The notes under the pieces were generated by a model. That model saw only the letters and a list, made by a program, of their open reading frames with translations. It searched no databases and was not told where the DNA came from. The translations under genes and the position numbers were made by a program. Positions 54,824 through 63,874 of a stretch of 64,000 nt of DNA are shown in pieces. Source of the DNA: Aquamicrobium sp. (GTDB lineage: Bacteria > Pseudomonadota > Alphaproteobacteria > Rhizobiales > Rhizobiaceae); assembly GCA_019739225.1 (NCBI GenBank), contig JAHHDT010000006.1:563823-627822 (forward strand), written 5' to 3'. The number at the start of each line of letters is the position of its first letter. Within the stretch, counting starts at the first letter, position 1.

Positions 54824-55906
54824 ATGGGGTTTTTGGGGCGAGTAGCGATTACGCTTCTGGTACTGGTTTTTGCGATGTCCGCGCGGGCGGACACGTATCG
54901 GCGCGATTCGATTGCGTTCGAGCGCGCAGGGCTCAGTTACGATCACTGGAATAAAAAGCCGCCGGAAGACTGGACACCGGGCGTCAACGGCGATGCACGG
55001 CTGGGGCTGCGTCTTCCGCTCGACTGGGACGAGCACTACAGGGTCCGGTTCGAGCAGTATTTCCAGCCCAACGTCTTCTACATGAACTCGTCTCTCCTGT
55101 GTAATTTTGCGCGCAGGAACCGGGATCAGAGACGCGAAGCCGGGCGGCTCTTCCACGCCATGTATCTGCGGATGATGGAATTCGCCGAGAACGAAGACGG
55201 CCTGCTCTTCATTCGCAGCGACTTTCCCTTTTCGCCGGGCGGCAAGCCTCTCACCACAATCGAGAAGGTTGCGGAAAACGTAGCAAATTTCTTCGGTACG
55301 AGTTTTGTCAGTCCAGACATGGAACCGGGCTGGTCCAGTGCGATCGTCAACGGCTTCGTGATGGCGGGGCTGGTCAAGGCGCTCGATTGCTTCGATCGGC
55401 CCGAATATCGCGAGACCCTCGACGGCCTGGCGGCGGCCTATTCCCGCTTGCGCGTGGCCGGTCAGCCGGCGCCGGAGCGCTGGATTTCATATGTCGATGA
55501 AGACGGGTATCTGTGGTTCGAGGAATATCCGCTCACGGATGGCCGCCCCACGCGCGTTCTCAACGGGCACATCTTCGCGCTGTTCGGTCTGGTGCTCTAT
55601 TCGGACAAGACCGGCGACGAGAGCGTCATCCCCCTGATAGAGGGCGGGCTGACCACCTTGCGCGACAATGGCGAGCTGTTTCGCCGCGAGGGCCAGATCA
55701 ACGCCTACTCGCTGCGCATAAAGGACTATGCCGACTATTCACCGGATCGCACCGTCAGGCAGCAGTGTCAGCTCTATGCGATGACGGGAGAAGAGACGTT
55801 CCGTCGCCTCGCCTCTGCGTTTCGCGCGGACATCGAGGCGTCCGGTCGCCCGGTGCCGGACTGGGCCGTTCGCCTTTGCGAGCAGAGCGCCGAACTTTCA
55901 GACTGA
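54824..55906 (+). CDS. Secreted D-glucuronyl C5-epimerase-like protein
   Basis: This 360-residue protein has a signal peptide (GRVAITLLVLVFAMSARA) and an alpha-toroid domain like the C-terminal domain of D-glucuronyl C5-epimerase. EPGWSSAIVNGFVMAGLVKAL near residue 170 and YLWFEEYPLTDGRPTRVLNGHIFALFGLVLY near 232 are the family signatures. Eukaryotic members convert glucuronate to iduronate in heparan; bacterial relatives are little studied. It is near the flippase and acetyltransferase, on the other strand. Epimerase activity is inferred from the domain. Confidence 0.78.
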   Translation: MGFLGRVAITLLVLVFAMSARADTYRRDSIAFERAGLSYDHWNKKPPEDWTPGVNGDARLGLRLPLDWDEHYRVRFEQYFQPNVFYMNSSLLCNFARRNRDQRREAGRLFHAMYLRMMEFAENEDGLLFIRSDFPFSPGGKPLTTIEKVAENVANFFGTSFVSPDMEPGWSSAIVNGFVMAGLVKALDCFDRPEYRETLDGLAAAYSRLRVAGQPAPERWISYVDEDGYLWFEEYPLTDGRPTRVLNGHIFALFGLVLYSDKTGDESVIPLIEGGLTTLRDNGELFRREGQINAYSLRIKDYADYSPDRTVRQQCQLYAMTGEETFRRLASAFRADIEASGRPVPDWAVRLCEQSAELSD

Positions 55907-55922
55907 TGCGGCGCCCGAATAG

Positions 55923-56396
55923 CTATCTGGCTTGCGAAGAGGTCTCGTCGGCGATCACCTCGACCAGTCGGTCGAAGCCCGAGCCTGTGCCGGCGACGCG
56001 CTGGCGTCTGGCTTCCGCGGTGCCCAGAAAGGCAAGTTGCTCGGTGTAGAGCATGAGCGTCTTCGCGCCGGCGGGTTGAAACTCGACGGTGGCCAGCGAG
56101 ACGGATTGCCGGGCGCCGCCAAAACTCATCTCGAAGGCATAGATGATCCGGCGTTGCGGCTCGATGTCGAAATAGCGCGCGGCGAAGGTCTGTTCGTGGC
56201 CTTCTAGCGTGCGCCAGCGGCGCGCTTCGGTGCCGCCGACACGGAACTCGAAGACGTCCTCCAGCACGGTCCAGTCCGGATGGCAGGCGTTCCAGCGCTG
56301 CTTCATCGCCGCGTCCGACCAGAAGCGGAACGCATGCTTCGGCCCGGTGGGCAACTCGCGCTCGACCACGAAGGTGGAGTGGTGTGCAGCGCTCAT
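55923..56396 (-). CDS. SRPBCC (AHSA1-type) protein
   Basis: This 157-residue START-like protein of the activator-of-Hsp90 homologue family has VERELPTGPKHAFRFWSDAAMKQRWN at the N-terminus and the C-terminal helix GSGFDRLVEVIADE. These proteins bind hydrophobic ligands in a deep cavity. It is the third gene of a GST - ArsR - SRPBCC operon, and its ATG overlaps the ArsR stop by 4 bases. The ligand is unknown. Confidence 0.9.
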   Translation of the reverse strand: MSAAHHSTFVVERELPTGPKHAFRFWSDAAMKQRWNACHPDWTVLEDVFEFRVGGTEARRWRTLEGHEQTFAARYFDIEPQRRIIYAFEMSFGGARQSVSLATVEFQPAGAKTLMLYTEQLAFLGTAEARRQRVAGTGSGFDRLVEVIADETSSQAR

Positions 56397-56740
56397 GTCT
56401 CGTCTTCTCCTTCCGGGCTCTCGGCTATCGCCAGGACGAGGCGGTCGAAGGCGGCGTTCATGGCGGCCTCGCGCTGGCGGACCCATGCGTTTATCGCGCC
56501 GAATGCCGCCGGATCGATGCGATACGTCCGTGTTCGGCCGGCCTTTGTCGAGACGACGATGCCGCCCTTTTCGAGCACGCGGAGATGCTTGAGCGCCGAA
56601 GGCAGGCCCATGCCGGCCGGTTCCGCCAGTTCCTTGACCGTCGCCGGGCCGATAGTCAGCCGGTCGACCATGCCGCGCCGGCCCGGATCGGCTAACGCGG
56701 TGAAGATCTCGTCCAGCTTTCGTTCGCCGGTCTGCGTCAT
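56393..56740 (-). CDS. ArsR-family transcriptional regulator
   Basis: This 115-residue winged-helix regulator has LDEIFTALADPGRRGMVDRL as its N-terminal helices and VKELAEPAGMGLPSALKHLRVLEKGGIV as the HTH. It contains no Cys at all, so it cannot be a thiol-based metal sensor of the ArsR/SmtB type. Similar ArsR-AHSA1 pairs are often self-repressing. It overlaps both neighbours by 4 bases (ATGA). Two matching operator sites upstream of the operon are its likely targets. Confidence 0.92.
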   Translation of the reverse strand: MTQTGERKLDEIFTALADPGRRGMVDRLTIGPATVKELAEPAGMGLPSALKHLRVLEKGGIVVSTKAGRTRTYRIDPAAFGAINAWVRQREAAMNAAFDRLVLAIAESPEGEDET

Positions 56741-57429
56741 GCTTTCCACTCGCCACGCAGGAAATGCGCCGGCATGGCGTCGCGATAGGGGAACATCGAA
56801 AAATAGGGCAGGGCCCCGTCCAGCGTGCGGCTTACGGAGGGGCGCGCCAACAGCCGTTCGAAATAGGCTTGCAGGTTGGTATGGCCGGGCTCGAAGGGAT
56901 GCACGATCGAGGCGAAGAACAGCGCCGGCGCGGCCGCGCAGTCGGCCATCGTGAAGCTGTCGCCGGTCGCCCACTCCCTTGCGGCCAGATGCGCGTCGGC
57001 CATGGCGTAGGCCGTATCCAGCGACTGCCGGGCATCGGCAACGCCTGTGGGGTCCGTCGCGCTATGCGGGCGGATGCGGTCGAGGACGATCTTCTGCATC
57101 GGTACGCTGACGTAGAGATCGAAGAAGCGATCCCAAAGCCGCACCTCCAGCGCAGCTTCAGCGTCAGGCGGCAGCAGAGCTACCCGACCGGGATAGTGCC
57201 GCTGCAGATATTCGATGATGATGGTCGTTTCAGGCACGACACGGTCGCGTCTTTGGTCGTGCAGCACCGGGATCTTGCCGACCGGCCACCGCGCCAGCAG
57301 CTCGGCCGCCGAGCCCGGGTCGCCCAGATCGACAGTGACCGGTTCGAAAGCCGTATCGTTCTCGTAAAGCGCGATCAGCACCTTGTGGCAGAACGAAGCC
57401 AGCGGATGAAGATAGAGCGTCAGGCCCAT
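56737..57429 (-). CDS. Glutathione S-transferase family protein
   Basis: This 230-residue GST has an N-terminal thioredoxin-like domain (LTLYLHPLASFCHKVLIALYEND) whose Ser/Cys region (SFCHK) holds the likely catalytic residue. VGKIPVLHD carries the cis-Pro and PETTIIIEYL the glutathione-binding site. The C-terminal helical domain includes SFTMADCAAAPALFFA, the usual N-capping box. It is the first gene of the operon; the ribosome site GAGG lies within operator 1. Confidence 0.93.
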   Translation of the reverse strand: MGLTLYLHPLASFCHKVLIALYENDTAFEPVTVDLGDPGSAAELLARWPVGKIPVLHDQRRDRVVPETTIIIEYLQRHYPGRVALLPPDAEAALEVRLWDRFFDLYVSVPMQKIVLDRIRPHSATDPTGVADARQSLDTAYAMADAHLAAREWATGDSFTMADCAAAPALFFASIVHPFEPGHTNLQAYFERLLARPSVSRTLDGALPYFSMFPYRDAMPAHFLRGEWKA

Positions 57430-57433
57430 GGAG

Positions 57434-57471
57434 CACCTCGATAGTTTCTTTGGCCGGAAACTATCGAGGTG
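57434..57471 (-). promoter_or_regulatory. Operator 1 and promoter -10 of the GST operon
   Basis: Perfect 15-base inverted arms, CACCTCGATAGTTTC (57434-57448) and GAAACTATCGAGGTG (57457-57471), flank an 8-base centre. On the minus strand TTGCCT (57481-57486) and TAGTTT (57458-57463) with a 17-base spacer form a possible promoter whose -10 lies inside this palindrome. The gene's GAGG ribosome site is in the proximal arm. The core AGTTTC-N8-GAAACT repeats in operator 2. Confidence 0.75.
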
Positions 57472-57489
57472 AAGGTGTGCAGGCAAGCA

Positions 57490-57515
57490 GAAAGTTTCCG
57501 CAGATGGAAACTTTC
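57490..57515 (-). promoter_or_regulatory. Operator 2 of the GST operon
   Basis: Inverted arms GAAAGTTTCC (57490-57499) and GGAAACTTTC (57506-57515) contain the same core, AGTTTC-N8-GAAACT, as operator 1, exactly 50 bases away. It lies just upstream of the putative -35 box and 24 bases after the secA stop codon. Confidence 0.72.
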
Positions 57516-57538
57516 ATGCCGCTCTATCCGGCGCGCCT

Positions 57539-60268
57539 TCAGGCGAACGCGCCGTGACAGTGCTTGTACTTCTTGCCCGAGCCGCAGGGGCAGACCTCGT
57601 TGCGGCCGACTTTGCCCCAGGTAGAGGGATCGGCGGGATCGCGCTGCTCGGCCGGCACGATGCGGTTGTCGGCGGGTGCGACCGCCAGTGCCGTCTCGCC
57701 GAAATCGTCCTCGCCGGTGGTGGCGTCGATATGTTCGCCGCGCATGGCGGCAGGCGCCTGCGGGGGCGGTGCGTCGGCCGCCTCGCGCACCAGTTCCACG
57801 CGCATGAGCTGCGACGTGACGACCTGGCGCAGATTGGCCAGCATCGACTGGAACAGCTCGAAGGCTTCGGTCTTGTATTCCTGCAGCGGATCGCGCTGCG
57901 CATAGCCGCGGAAGCCGACGACCGAACGCAGGTGGTCGAGATTGACCAGATGCTCGCGCCACAGATGGTCGAGCGTCTGCAGCACGATCGACTTCTCGAC
58001 ATAGGCCATGATGTCTGGGCCGAACCGTTCCGCACGCTCGGCGGCGGCCTTGTCGGCGGCCTCCATGATACGCTCGCGGATCTGCTCCTCGTCGATGCCT
58101 TCCTCGGCCGCCCATTCGGCGACCGGCAGGTCGAGGTTGAGATAGGCGGTCACGCCTTCCTTCAGCCCGTCGAGGTCCCACTGTTCGGCATATGCGTTTT
58201 CGGGGATGTGCTTTGAAACGAGTTCCTCGACGACGTCCTGGCGCATCTCGGCGACGGTTTCGCCGAGGTTCTCGCCGTCCATCAGCTCGATGCGCTGCTC
58301 GAAGACGACCTTGCGCTGGTCGTTCATCACGTCATCGAACTTCAGCAGGTTCTTGCGGATGTCGAAGTTGCGCGCCTCGACCTTCTTCTGCGCCTTTTCA
58401 AGCGCCTTGTTGATCCAGGGATGGATGATGGCCTCGTCTTCCTTGAGGCCGAGCTTCTGCAGCATGCCGTCCATGCGGTCGGAGCCGAAGATGCGCATCA
58501 GGTCGTCCTGGAGCGACAGGAAGAATTTCGACCGGCCGGGGTCGCCCTGACGGCCGGAGCGGCCGCGAAGCTGGTTGTCGATGCGGCGGCTTTCGTGGCG
58601 CTCGGTGGCGAGCACGTAGAGCCCGCCGGCGTCCAGGGCCTGCTGCTTGAGCTTCGCGATGTCCTCGCGGATCGCCTTTTCCTTCGCGTCGCGCTCTGGA
58701 CCCTCTGCCATGTCGGCAAGTTCCTGCGCGATGCGCATGTCGGCGTTGCCGCCGAGCTGGATGTCGGTGCCGCGGCCGGCCATGTTGGTGGCGATGGTGA
58801 TCGAACCGGGACGGCCCGCCTGTGCGACGATGACGGCCTCCTGCTCGTGATGGCGGGCGTTGAGGACCTGGAAGTCCTTGAAGCCCTCGGCGCGCAGGCG
58901 CTCTGCCAGATGCTCCGACTTTTCGATCGACGTGGTGCCGACCAGGGTCGGCTGGCCCTTGGCGTGCGCCTCGCGGATTTCACGCACGATCGCCTTGTAT
59001 TTCTCCTCGACCGTCCGGTAGACCTCGTCGTCCTCATCCAGACGGGAGACCGGAAGGTTGGTCGGGATCTCGGAGACCTCCAGACCGTAGATGTTGCCGA
59101 ATTCTTCCGCTTCCGTCAGCGCCGTGCCGGTCATGCCGGCCAGCTTGTCGTACATGCGGAAATAGTTCTGGAAGGTGATCGAGGCCAGCGTCTGGTTCTC
59201 GGGGTGGATCTTGACGTGTTCCTTGGCCTCAAGCGCCTGGTGGAGGCCTTCCGAGAAGCGGCGGCCAGGCATCATGCGGCCGGTGAACTCGTCGATGATG
59301 ACCACCTCGCCGTTGCGCACGATGTAGTCCTTGTCGCGCTGGAACAGGCGATGGGCCTTCAGCGCGTTGTTGACGTGGTGCACGATGGCGACATTCTCGA
59401 CGTCGTAGAGCGACTCGCCCTTGAGCATGCCGGCTTCGCGCAGCATGTTTTCGAGCTTTTCGGTGCCTTCCTCGGTAAAGGTTGCCGTGCGCTGCTTCTC
59501 GTCGATCTCGTAATCGCCTTCGTCCAGCTTCGGGATGAAGGTGTCGATCGAGTTGTAGAGCTCCGAGCGGTCGTCGAGCGGGCCGGAAATGATGAGCGGC
59601 GTGCGCGCCTCATCGATCAGGATCGAGTCCACCTCGTCGACGATGGCGTAGTTGTGGCCGCGCTGCACCATTTGGGCGCGGTCATATTTCATGTTGTCGC
59701 GCAGATAGTCGAAGCCGAGCTCGTTGTTGGTCGCGTAGGTCACGTCGCAGGCGTAGGCGGCCTTGCGCTCCTCGTCGGAAAGGCCGTGGACGATGACGCC
59801 GGTGCTGAGCCCGAGAAAGCCATAGACGCGACCCATCCATTCGGCGTCGCGGCTGGCAAGGTAGTCGTTGACGGTCACGACATGCACGCCCTTGCCCGAC
59901 AGCGCGTTCAGGTAGACGGGCAGGGTTGCCACCAGCGTCTTGCCCTCGCCGGTGCGCATCTCGGAAATACCGCCGTCATTGAGCACCATGCCGCCGATGA
60001 GCTGGACGTCGAAGGGCCTCAGGCCAAGCGCGCGCCGGGCTGCCTCACGCGCTACGGCGAAGGCCGGCACCAGCAGGTCTTCGAGCGACTTTCCCGCGGC
60101 AATTTCCTGGCGGAATTCGTCGGTCTTGGCTCGGAGCGCCTCATCGGAGAGCGCTTGCATCTCCTTTTCGAGTGCGTTGATTGCCTCGACTCGAGGCCTG
60201 AAACCCTTGATGCGGCGGTCGTTCGATGAACCGAAAATCTTGCGGGCGATAGAGCCAAAGCTGACCAT
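57539..60268 (-). CDS. secA: Preprotein translocase ATPase SecA
   Basis: SecA drives preproteins through SecYEG. The 909-residue protein has [14 protein letters not shown] (Walker A) near residue 105, [16 protein letters not shown] (Walker B) near 208, the preprotein-binding region and the helicase motif [11 protein letters not shown] near 500. It ends with the zinc finger [14 protein letters not shown], which binds SecB. ATG 60268 ([14 protein letters not shown]) is the family start; the frame continues upstream without similarity. Confidence 0.98.
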   Translation of the reverse strand: MVSFGSIARKIFGSSNDRRIKGFRPRVEAINALEKEMQALSDEALRAKTDEFRQEIAAGKSLEDLLVPAFAVAREAARRALGLRPFDVQLIGGMVLNDGGISEMRTGEGKTLVATLPVYLNALSGKGVHVVTVNDYLASRDAEWMGRVYGFLGLSTGVIVHGLSDEERKAAYACDVTYATNNELGFDYLRDNMKYDRAQMVQRGHNYAIVDEVDSILIDEARTPLIISGPLDDRSELYNSIDTFIPKLDEGDYEIDEKQRTATFTEEGTEKLENMLREAGMLKGESLYDVENVAIVHHVNNALKAHRLFQRDKDYIVRNGEVVIIDEFTGRMMPGRRFSEGLHQALEAKEHVKIHPENQTLASITFQNYFRMYDKLAGMTGTALTEAEEFGNIYGLEVSEIPTNLPVSRLDEDDEVYRTVEEKYKAIVREIREAHAKGQPTLVGTTSIEKSEHLAERLRAEGFKDFQVLNARHHEQEAVIVAQAGRPGSITIATNMAGRGTDIQLGGNADMRIAQELADMAEGPERDAKEKAIREDIAKLKQQALDAGGLYVLATERHESRRIDNQLRGRSGRQGDPGRSKFFLSLQDDLMRIFGSDRMDGMLQKLGLKEDEAIIHPWINKALEKAQKKVEARNFDIRKNLLKFDDVMNDQRKVVFEQRIELMDGENLGETVAEMRQDVVEELVSKHIPENAYAEQWDLDGLKEGVTAYLNLDLPVAEWAAEEGIDEEQIRERIMEAADKAAAERAERFGPDIMAYVEKSIVLQTLDHLWREHLVNLDHLRSVVGFRGYAQRDPLQEYKTEAFELFQSMLANLRQVVTSQLMRVELVREAADAPPPQAPAAMRGEHIDATTGEDDFGETALAVAPADNRIVPAEQRDPADPSTWGKVGRNEVCPCGSGKKYKHCHGAFA

Positions 60269-60390
60269 CAAAGGTCCTTTCAGAACGGATTGCCGGGCGG
60301 CGCCTCGGCAAGGCCCGCTACGGACGGTACAGGCGGGCCGGAAAACGGAGGAAAGCGCCTCAAATAGCTTCTGGACGCCAAGTCGAAGGA

Positions 60391-60419
60391 CAGATAAGAG
60401 GGGCCACAACCGATGTCAA
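60391..60419 (-). promoter_or_regulatory. Probable secA promoter
   Basis: On the minus strand a perfect -35 TTGACA (60414-60419) and TATCTG (60391-60396) are separated by 17 bases. Transcription would start near 60384, giving a leader of about 115 bases to the secA ATG. Confidence 0.6.
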
Positions 60420-60519
60420 CGTTGCTTCCCTGGCATGGAGCAAGCGGAAAATAGCCACATTTTGGCTGGTTGAAGGGGCAACGCCCCATACTGCATTTCC
60501 CCCTACTGGAGAGTTTCTG

Positions 60520-61419
60520 ATGAAGCACACGCCCCGTCGCCTGTCATTTGTTCGTCTCGGCGCGGCCGCGGCCATCCTGGCCCTTGCCGGCACCGCCGCC
60601 ATGGCCCAGGACGAGGCGGTCGTCGCAACTGTGAACGGGCAGCCAGTTACGGAGACCGATCTGGAGATCGCAATCGCAGACCTCGAGCAGCAGTTCGCGC
60701 AGCTTCCGGCCGAGCAGCGCCGCGCGGCGGCGCTGTCGGCGGTGATCGAGATAAGGCTGCTTGCGGCCGAGGCCGAGAGCAAGGGTCTCGCTGAAGGTGA
60801 CGAATTCCAGCGGCGCATGGACATGTTGCGCCAGCGCGCGCTCCACAGCGCCTATATCGAGCAGGAAGTTGCCGGGCTCGTCACCGACGAGGCGGTCCGC
60901 ACGCGCTATGACGAGGAGATCGCCAAGATCCCGGCCAGCGAAGAAGTTCGCGCCCGCCACATTCTCGTCGAGACCGAGGAAGAGGCGACCGCGATCATCA
61001 AGCAGCTCGACGAGGGCGGCAATTTCGAGGAAATCGCCAAGGAGAAATCCACCGACGGCGCAGCCGCGCAGGGTGGCGACCTCGGCTATTTCGGCGCTGG
61101 CCAGATGGTACCGGAGTTCGAGCAGGCGGCCTTCGCAATGGAGGTCGGCGCACATTCGGCCGAGCCGGTTAAGTCGCAGTTCGGCTGGCACGTCATCAAG
61201 CTCGAAGACAAGCGCGCGAAGCAGCCGCCGGCATTCGAGCAGGTCTCGGAGCAGCTTCGCTCGGTGCTGGTGCGCGACGCCTACATGAAGGCCGTGAACG
61301 ACCTGCGCGCTGCTGCCGATGTCGAGATCGAGGACGAGGCCCTGAAGGCCATGCTGGAGCCGGCAGCCGGTGAAGGTGCTGCCGAAGGCGAGACGCCTGC
61401 CGAGCAGCCGGCCGAATAA
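60520..61419 (+). CDS. Periplasmic parvulin-type peptidyl-prolyl isomerase
   Basis: This 299-residue protein has a signal peptide (FVRLGAAAAILALAGTAAMAQ), a SurA/PrsA-like N-terminal helical region and a PpiC rotamase domain at about residues 145-235 (RARHILVETEEEATAIIKQL, GGDLGYFGAGQMVPEFE, FGWHVIKLED). The acidic Ala/Glu/Gly C-terminal tail is low complexity. It likely folds envelope proteins. GGAG lies 8 bases before ATG 60520. Divergent placement from secA fits an export role. Confidence 0.94.
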   Translation: MKHTPRRLSFVRLGAAAAILALAGTAAMAQDEAVVATVNGQPVTETDLEIAIADLEQQFAQLPAEQRRAAALSAVIEIRLLAAEAESKGLAEGDEFQRRMDMLRQRALHSAYIEQEVAGLVTDEAVRTRYDEEIAKIPASEEVRARHILVETEEEATAIIKQLDEGGNFEEIAKEKSTDGAAAQGGDLGYFGAGQMVPEFEQAAFAMEVGAHSAEPVKSQFGWHVIKLEDKRAKQPPAFEQVSEQLRSVLVRDAYMKAVNDLRAAADVEIEDEALKAMLEPAAGEGAAEGETPAEQPAE

Positions 61420-61441
61420 CCCGCAAGAGGGTTCGAAACGA

Positions 61442-61471
61442 GGCAAGGGGCGCGTCAAGGCGCCCCTTGCC
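61442..61471. terminator. Bidirectional terminator between ppi and tetR
   Basis: A perfect 12-base stem, GGCAAGGGGCGC (61442-61453) with GCGCCCCTTGCC (61460-61471), has a 6-base loop and is followed by GTTTAA. It lies between two convergent genes (stops at 61419 and 61474), so it can serve both. Confidence 0.8.
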
Positions 61472-61473
61472 GT

Positions 61474-62091
61474 TTAAGGCAGGCTCTCCGATCGTAATTG
61501 GGAGCGCTCGGCTATCCCGTAAATCATCACCCTGACAGTGGCACGCAGGGCTTCGTCCGTCTCGTCCAGCCTGCCGGTCAGGAGATGCGACCAGGCGTAT
61601 GCCGAGATCAGGTCGGCCACCACCAGAGGGTCGACCTCGCTGCCGACCTCCCCACGACGCTGTGCACGCGCGACCATGCTTCCGGTCTGTATACGGCGAT
61701 CCCGCGCGTAGCCCGCAAGCGCCTCGGCGGCCTTCTCGTCTGACTGGGCCTCGGCGATGATGGATCGGAAGATGCTGCCGGAGGGCGTGTCGCGCCAGTG
61801 GCTCAGGAGCCGCTTTAGGAAACGCACGACATCCTCCTCCACCGAGCCGGTGTCGGGATAGACCACGTCGCGCTTCTGCCGTTGGTAGACGTCCAGCAGC
61901 AGCGCGGCCTTGCTCGGCCACCAGCGATAGATCGTCGGCTTCCCCGCTCTGGCCCTGCGCGCCACGGCCTCGATCGAAAAGCCGCGATGACCTTCTTCCA
62001 TCAGCACGCTTTCAGCGGCCTCCAGGATGGCCTCTGCGCTTTTGGGGTTTCGTCTGGCGCCGATCGAACGGCGCGCTTCATCTTCTGTCAC
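61474..62091 (-). CDS. TetR/AcrR family regulator
   Basis: This 205-residue repressor has an N-terminal HTH: ILEAAESVLMEEGHRGFSIEAVARRARAGKPTIYRWWPSKAALLLDVY. The C-terminal ligand domain is of the TetR_C type with no visible metal site. The GTG at 62091 has AGGAG 9 bases upstream and is preferred to an ATG at 62133. It is divergent from the small membrane protein, and the region between holds two matching operator palindromes. Its ligand is unknown. Confidence 0.92.
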   Translation of the reverse strand: MTEDEARRSIGARRNPKSAEAILEAAESVLMEEGHRGFSIEAVARRARAGKPTIYRWWPSKAALLLDVYQRQKRDVVYPDTGSVEEDVVRFLKRLLSHWRDTPSGSIFRSIIAEAQSDEKAAEALAGYARDRRIQTGSMVARAQRRGEVGSEVDPLVVADLISAYAWSHLLTGRLDETDEALRATVRVMIYGIAERSQLRSESLP

Positions 62092-62126
62092 TGGGCAGTT
62101 CTCCTGCAGGCAGAATAGCAGGCGTC

Positions 62127-62171
62127 TTGACAAAACGAAACGGGTCGTTTTATATAACGAAACGTTCCGTT
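62127..62171 (+). promoter_or_regulatory. Strong promoter with two TetR-type operators
   Basis: A perfect -35 TTGACA (62127-62132) and TTATAT (62150-62155) are separated by 17 bases. Operator 1 (62134-62149, AACGAAACGGGTCGTT) fills the spacer and operator 2 (62156-62171, AACGAAACGTTCCGTT) begins just after the -10. They are identical at 13 of 16 bases and lie 22 bases apart. Operator 1 also overlaps the likely -35 of tetR, so autoregulation is expected. Confidence 0.78.
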
Positions 62172-62266
62172 CCTATAAACATCCGACGATGCCCGGGGTT
62201 TCTCATGTCACGCATGAGCCCCTTCATTCGTCTTCTTCGCCAACCGCACAGTCCGGAGAACCCACC

Positions 62267-62527
62267 ATGACCGCACACGCTTCGACATCCGCCGCCAGCG
62301 CGCAGGCCGCCCCGCGCTTTTCCCGTCCGCGCTTCGCCTTTCTGGTGGCGCTCGGCGTCTATCCGCTCATCACGGGCTTGCTCTACCTGATCTTCCCGCT
62401 TACGGACGGCTGGCTGCTATGGCAGCGCACCCTCCTCATCGTGCCGATCATGGTCACCGCAATGGTGTGGGGCTTGATCCCCGGCGTGCAGAAGCATTTC
62501 CGCGGCTTTCTCAACCCCCAGAGCTAG
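62267..62527 (+). CDS. Small two-helix membrane protein
   Basis: This 86-residue protein has an Ala/Ser-rich N-terminus and two helices ([21 protein letters not shown] and [20 protein letters not shown]), ending [15 protein letters not shown] lies about 9 bases before ATG 62267; an in-frame ATG at 62189 lacks a ribosome site. It is divergent from tetR and directly controlled by the double operator, so it is the likely effector of that regulator. I do not recognise the family with confidence. Confidence 0.75.
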   Translation: MTAHASTSAASAQAAPRFSRPRFAFLVALGVYPLITGLLYLIFPLTDGWLLWQRTLLIVPIMVTAMVWGLIPGVQKHFRGFLNPQS

Positions 62528-62619
62528 CGCGTCGGGACCGGCGACGGTGCAAAACGCCTTGCGCCGCCGGGACATATCGGGCAAACGACGCCTTTCTCAC
62601 CCTTGCTCATCGAGTTGCC

Positions 62620-63861
62620 ATGTCGGACACCGTTTCGCCCCTCGCACCCCGCAAGCAACCCAGGATGCCGGCGGTGCCCGGCGTGCGCATCGCCACCGCC
62701 CAGGCCGGCATCAAGTACAAGGGTCGCACCGATCTGCTGGCCATGGTGTTCGACGAAGGCACGACGGTTGCGGGCGTCTTCACCCGTTCCAAATGCCCCT
62801 CGGCGCCGGTGGAATTCTGCCGCGCCAATCTGCCCGGCGGCAGCGCCCGCATCCTCGTGGTCAATTCCGGCAACGCCAACGCCTTCACCGGAAAGCGCGG
62901 CCGCGAGACGACGGCGGCGACCGCCGCGGCGGCCGGCAAGGCCACGGGCTGTGCGGAAAGCGAGGTGTTCCTCGCTTCGACCGGCGTCATAGGTGAGCCG
63001 CTCGATCCGGCCAGGTTCGCCCACCTTCTCGGCGACCTCGTCGACCGGGCCGAGCCAGCCATGTGGGCCGAGGCCGGCAAGGCGATCATGACCACCGATA
63101 CCTATCCGAAATATGCCACGGCCAAGGTGCTGCTTGGCGATGTCGAGGTGACCATCAACGGCATCGCCAAGGGCGCCGGCATGATCGCGCCCGATATGGC
63201 GACGATGCTCTCCTTCGTGGCCACCGACGCCCCGATCGATGCGCCGGTGCTGCAGGACATGCTGTCGAAGGGCGTCGGGAAGACCTTCAACGCGGTGACA
63301 GTCGACAGCGATACGTCGACCAGCGACACGCTGATGCTGTTTGCCACGGGGGCTGCCGAGAAGTCCGGTGCGCCGCGCATCAGCGATCCCAAGGATGCGC
63401 GGCTTTCGCAGTTCCGCCGCGCGCTTAACCGCATGCTCAAAAATCTTGCGTTGCAGGTGGTGCGCGACGGCGAGGGCGCGCGCAAGCAGGTCGAAGTAAC
63501 CGTAACCGGGGCGAAGTCGGCGCGCTCGGCCAAGCGCGTGGCGCTGTCGATTGCCAATTCGCCGCTGGTCAAGACGGCGATTGCCGGCGAGGACGCCAAT
63601 TGGGGCCGTGTCGTCATGGCCGTCGGCAAGGCCGGCGAACCCGCCGACCGCGACCTTCTCGCGATCTGGTTCGGCGACATTCGCGTTGCGCACGAAGGCG
63701 AGCGCGATCCTGCCTATTCAGAGGCGGAGACCTCCGCCTACATGAAGCAGGACGAGATCGTGATCCGCGTCGATCTTGGGCTCGGGCGCGGCAAGGCCAC
63801 GGTGTGGACCTGCGACCTGACCAAGGAATATGTCGCCATCAACGGCGACTACAGGAGCTGA
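62620..63861 (+). CDS. argJ: Glutamate N-acetyltransferase / ornithine acetyltransferase
   Basis: ArgJ recycles the acetyl group between acetylornithine and glutamate in arginine synthesis and may also use acetyl-CoA. The 413-residue precursor self-cleaves before Thr195 in [13 protein letters not shown], giving alpha and beta chains. The oxyanion region STGVIG is near residue 121, and the C-terminal [14 protein letters not shown] is the usual end. ATG 62620 ([12 protein letters not shown]) is the start. With argH this adds a second arginine gene to the window. Confidence 0.97.
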   Translation: MSDTVSPLAPRKQPRMPAVPGVRIATAQAGIKYKGRTDLLAMVFDEGTTVAGVFTRSKCPSAPVEFCRANLPGGSARILVVNSGNANAFTGKRGRETTAATAAAAGKATGCAESEVFLASTGVIGEPLDPARFAHLLGDLVDRAEPAMWAEAGKAIMTTDTYPKYATAKVLLGDVEVTINGIAKGAGMIAPDMATMLSFVATDAPIDAPVLQDMLSKGVGKTFNAVTVDSDTSTSDTLMLFATGAAEKSGAPRISDPKDARLSQFRRALNRMLKNLALQVVRDGEGARKQVEVTVTGAKSARSAKRVALSIANSPLVKTAIAGEDANWGRVVMAVGKAGEPADRDLLAIWFGDIRVAHEGERDPAYSEAETSAYMKQDEIVIRVDLGLGRGKATVWTCDLTKEYVAINGDYRS

Positions 63862-63874
63862 GGCACGCCGCTTG

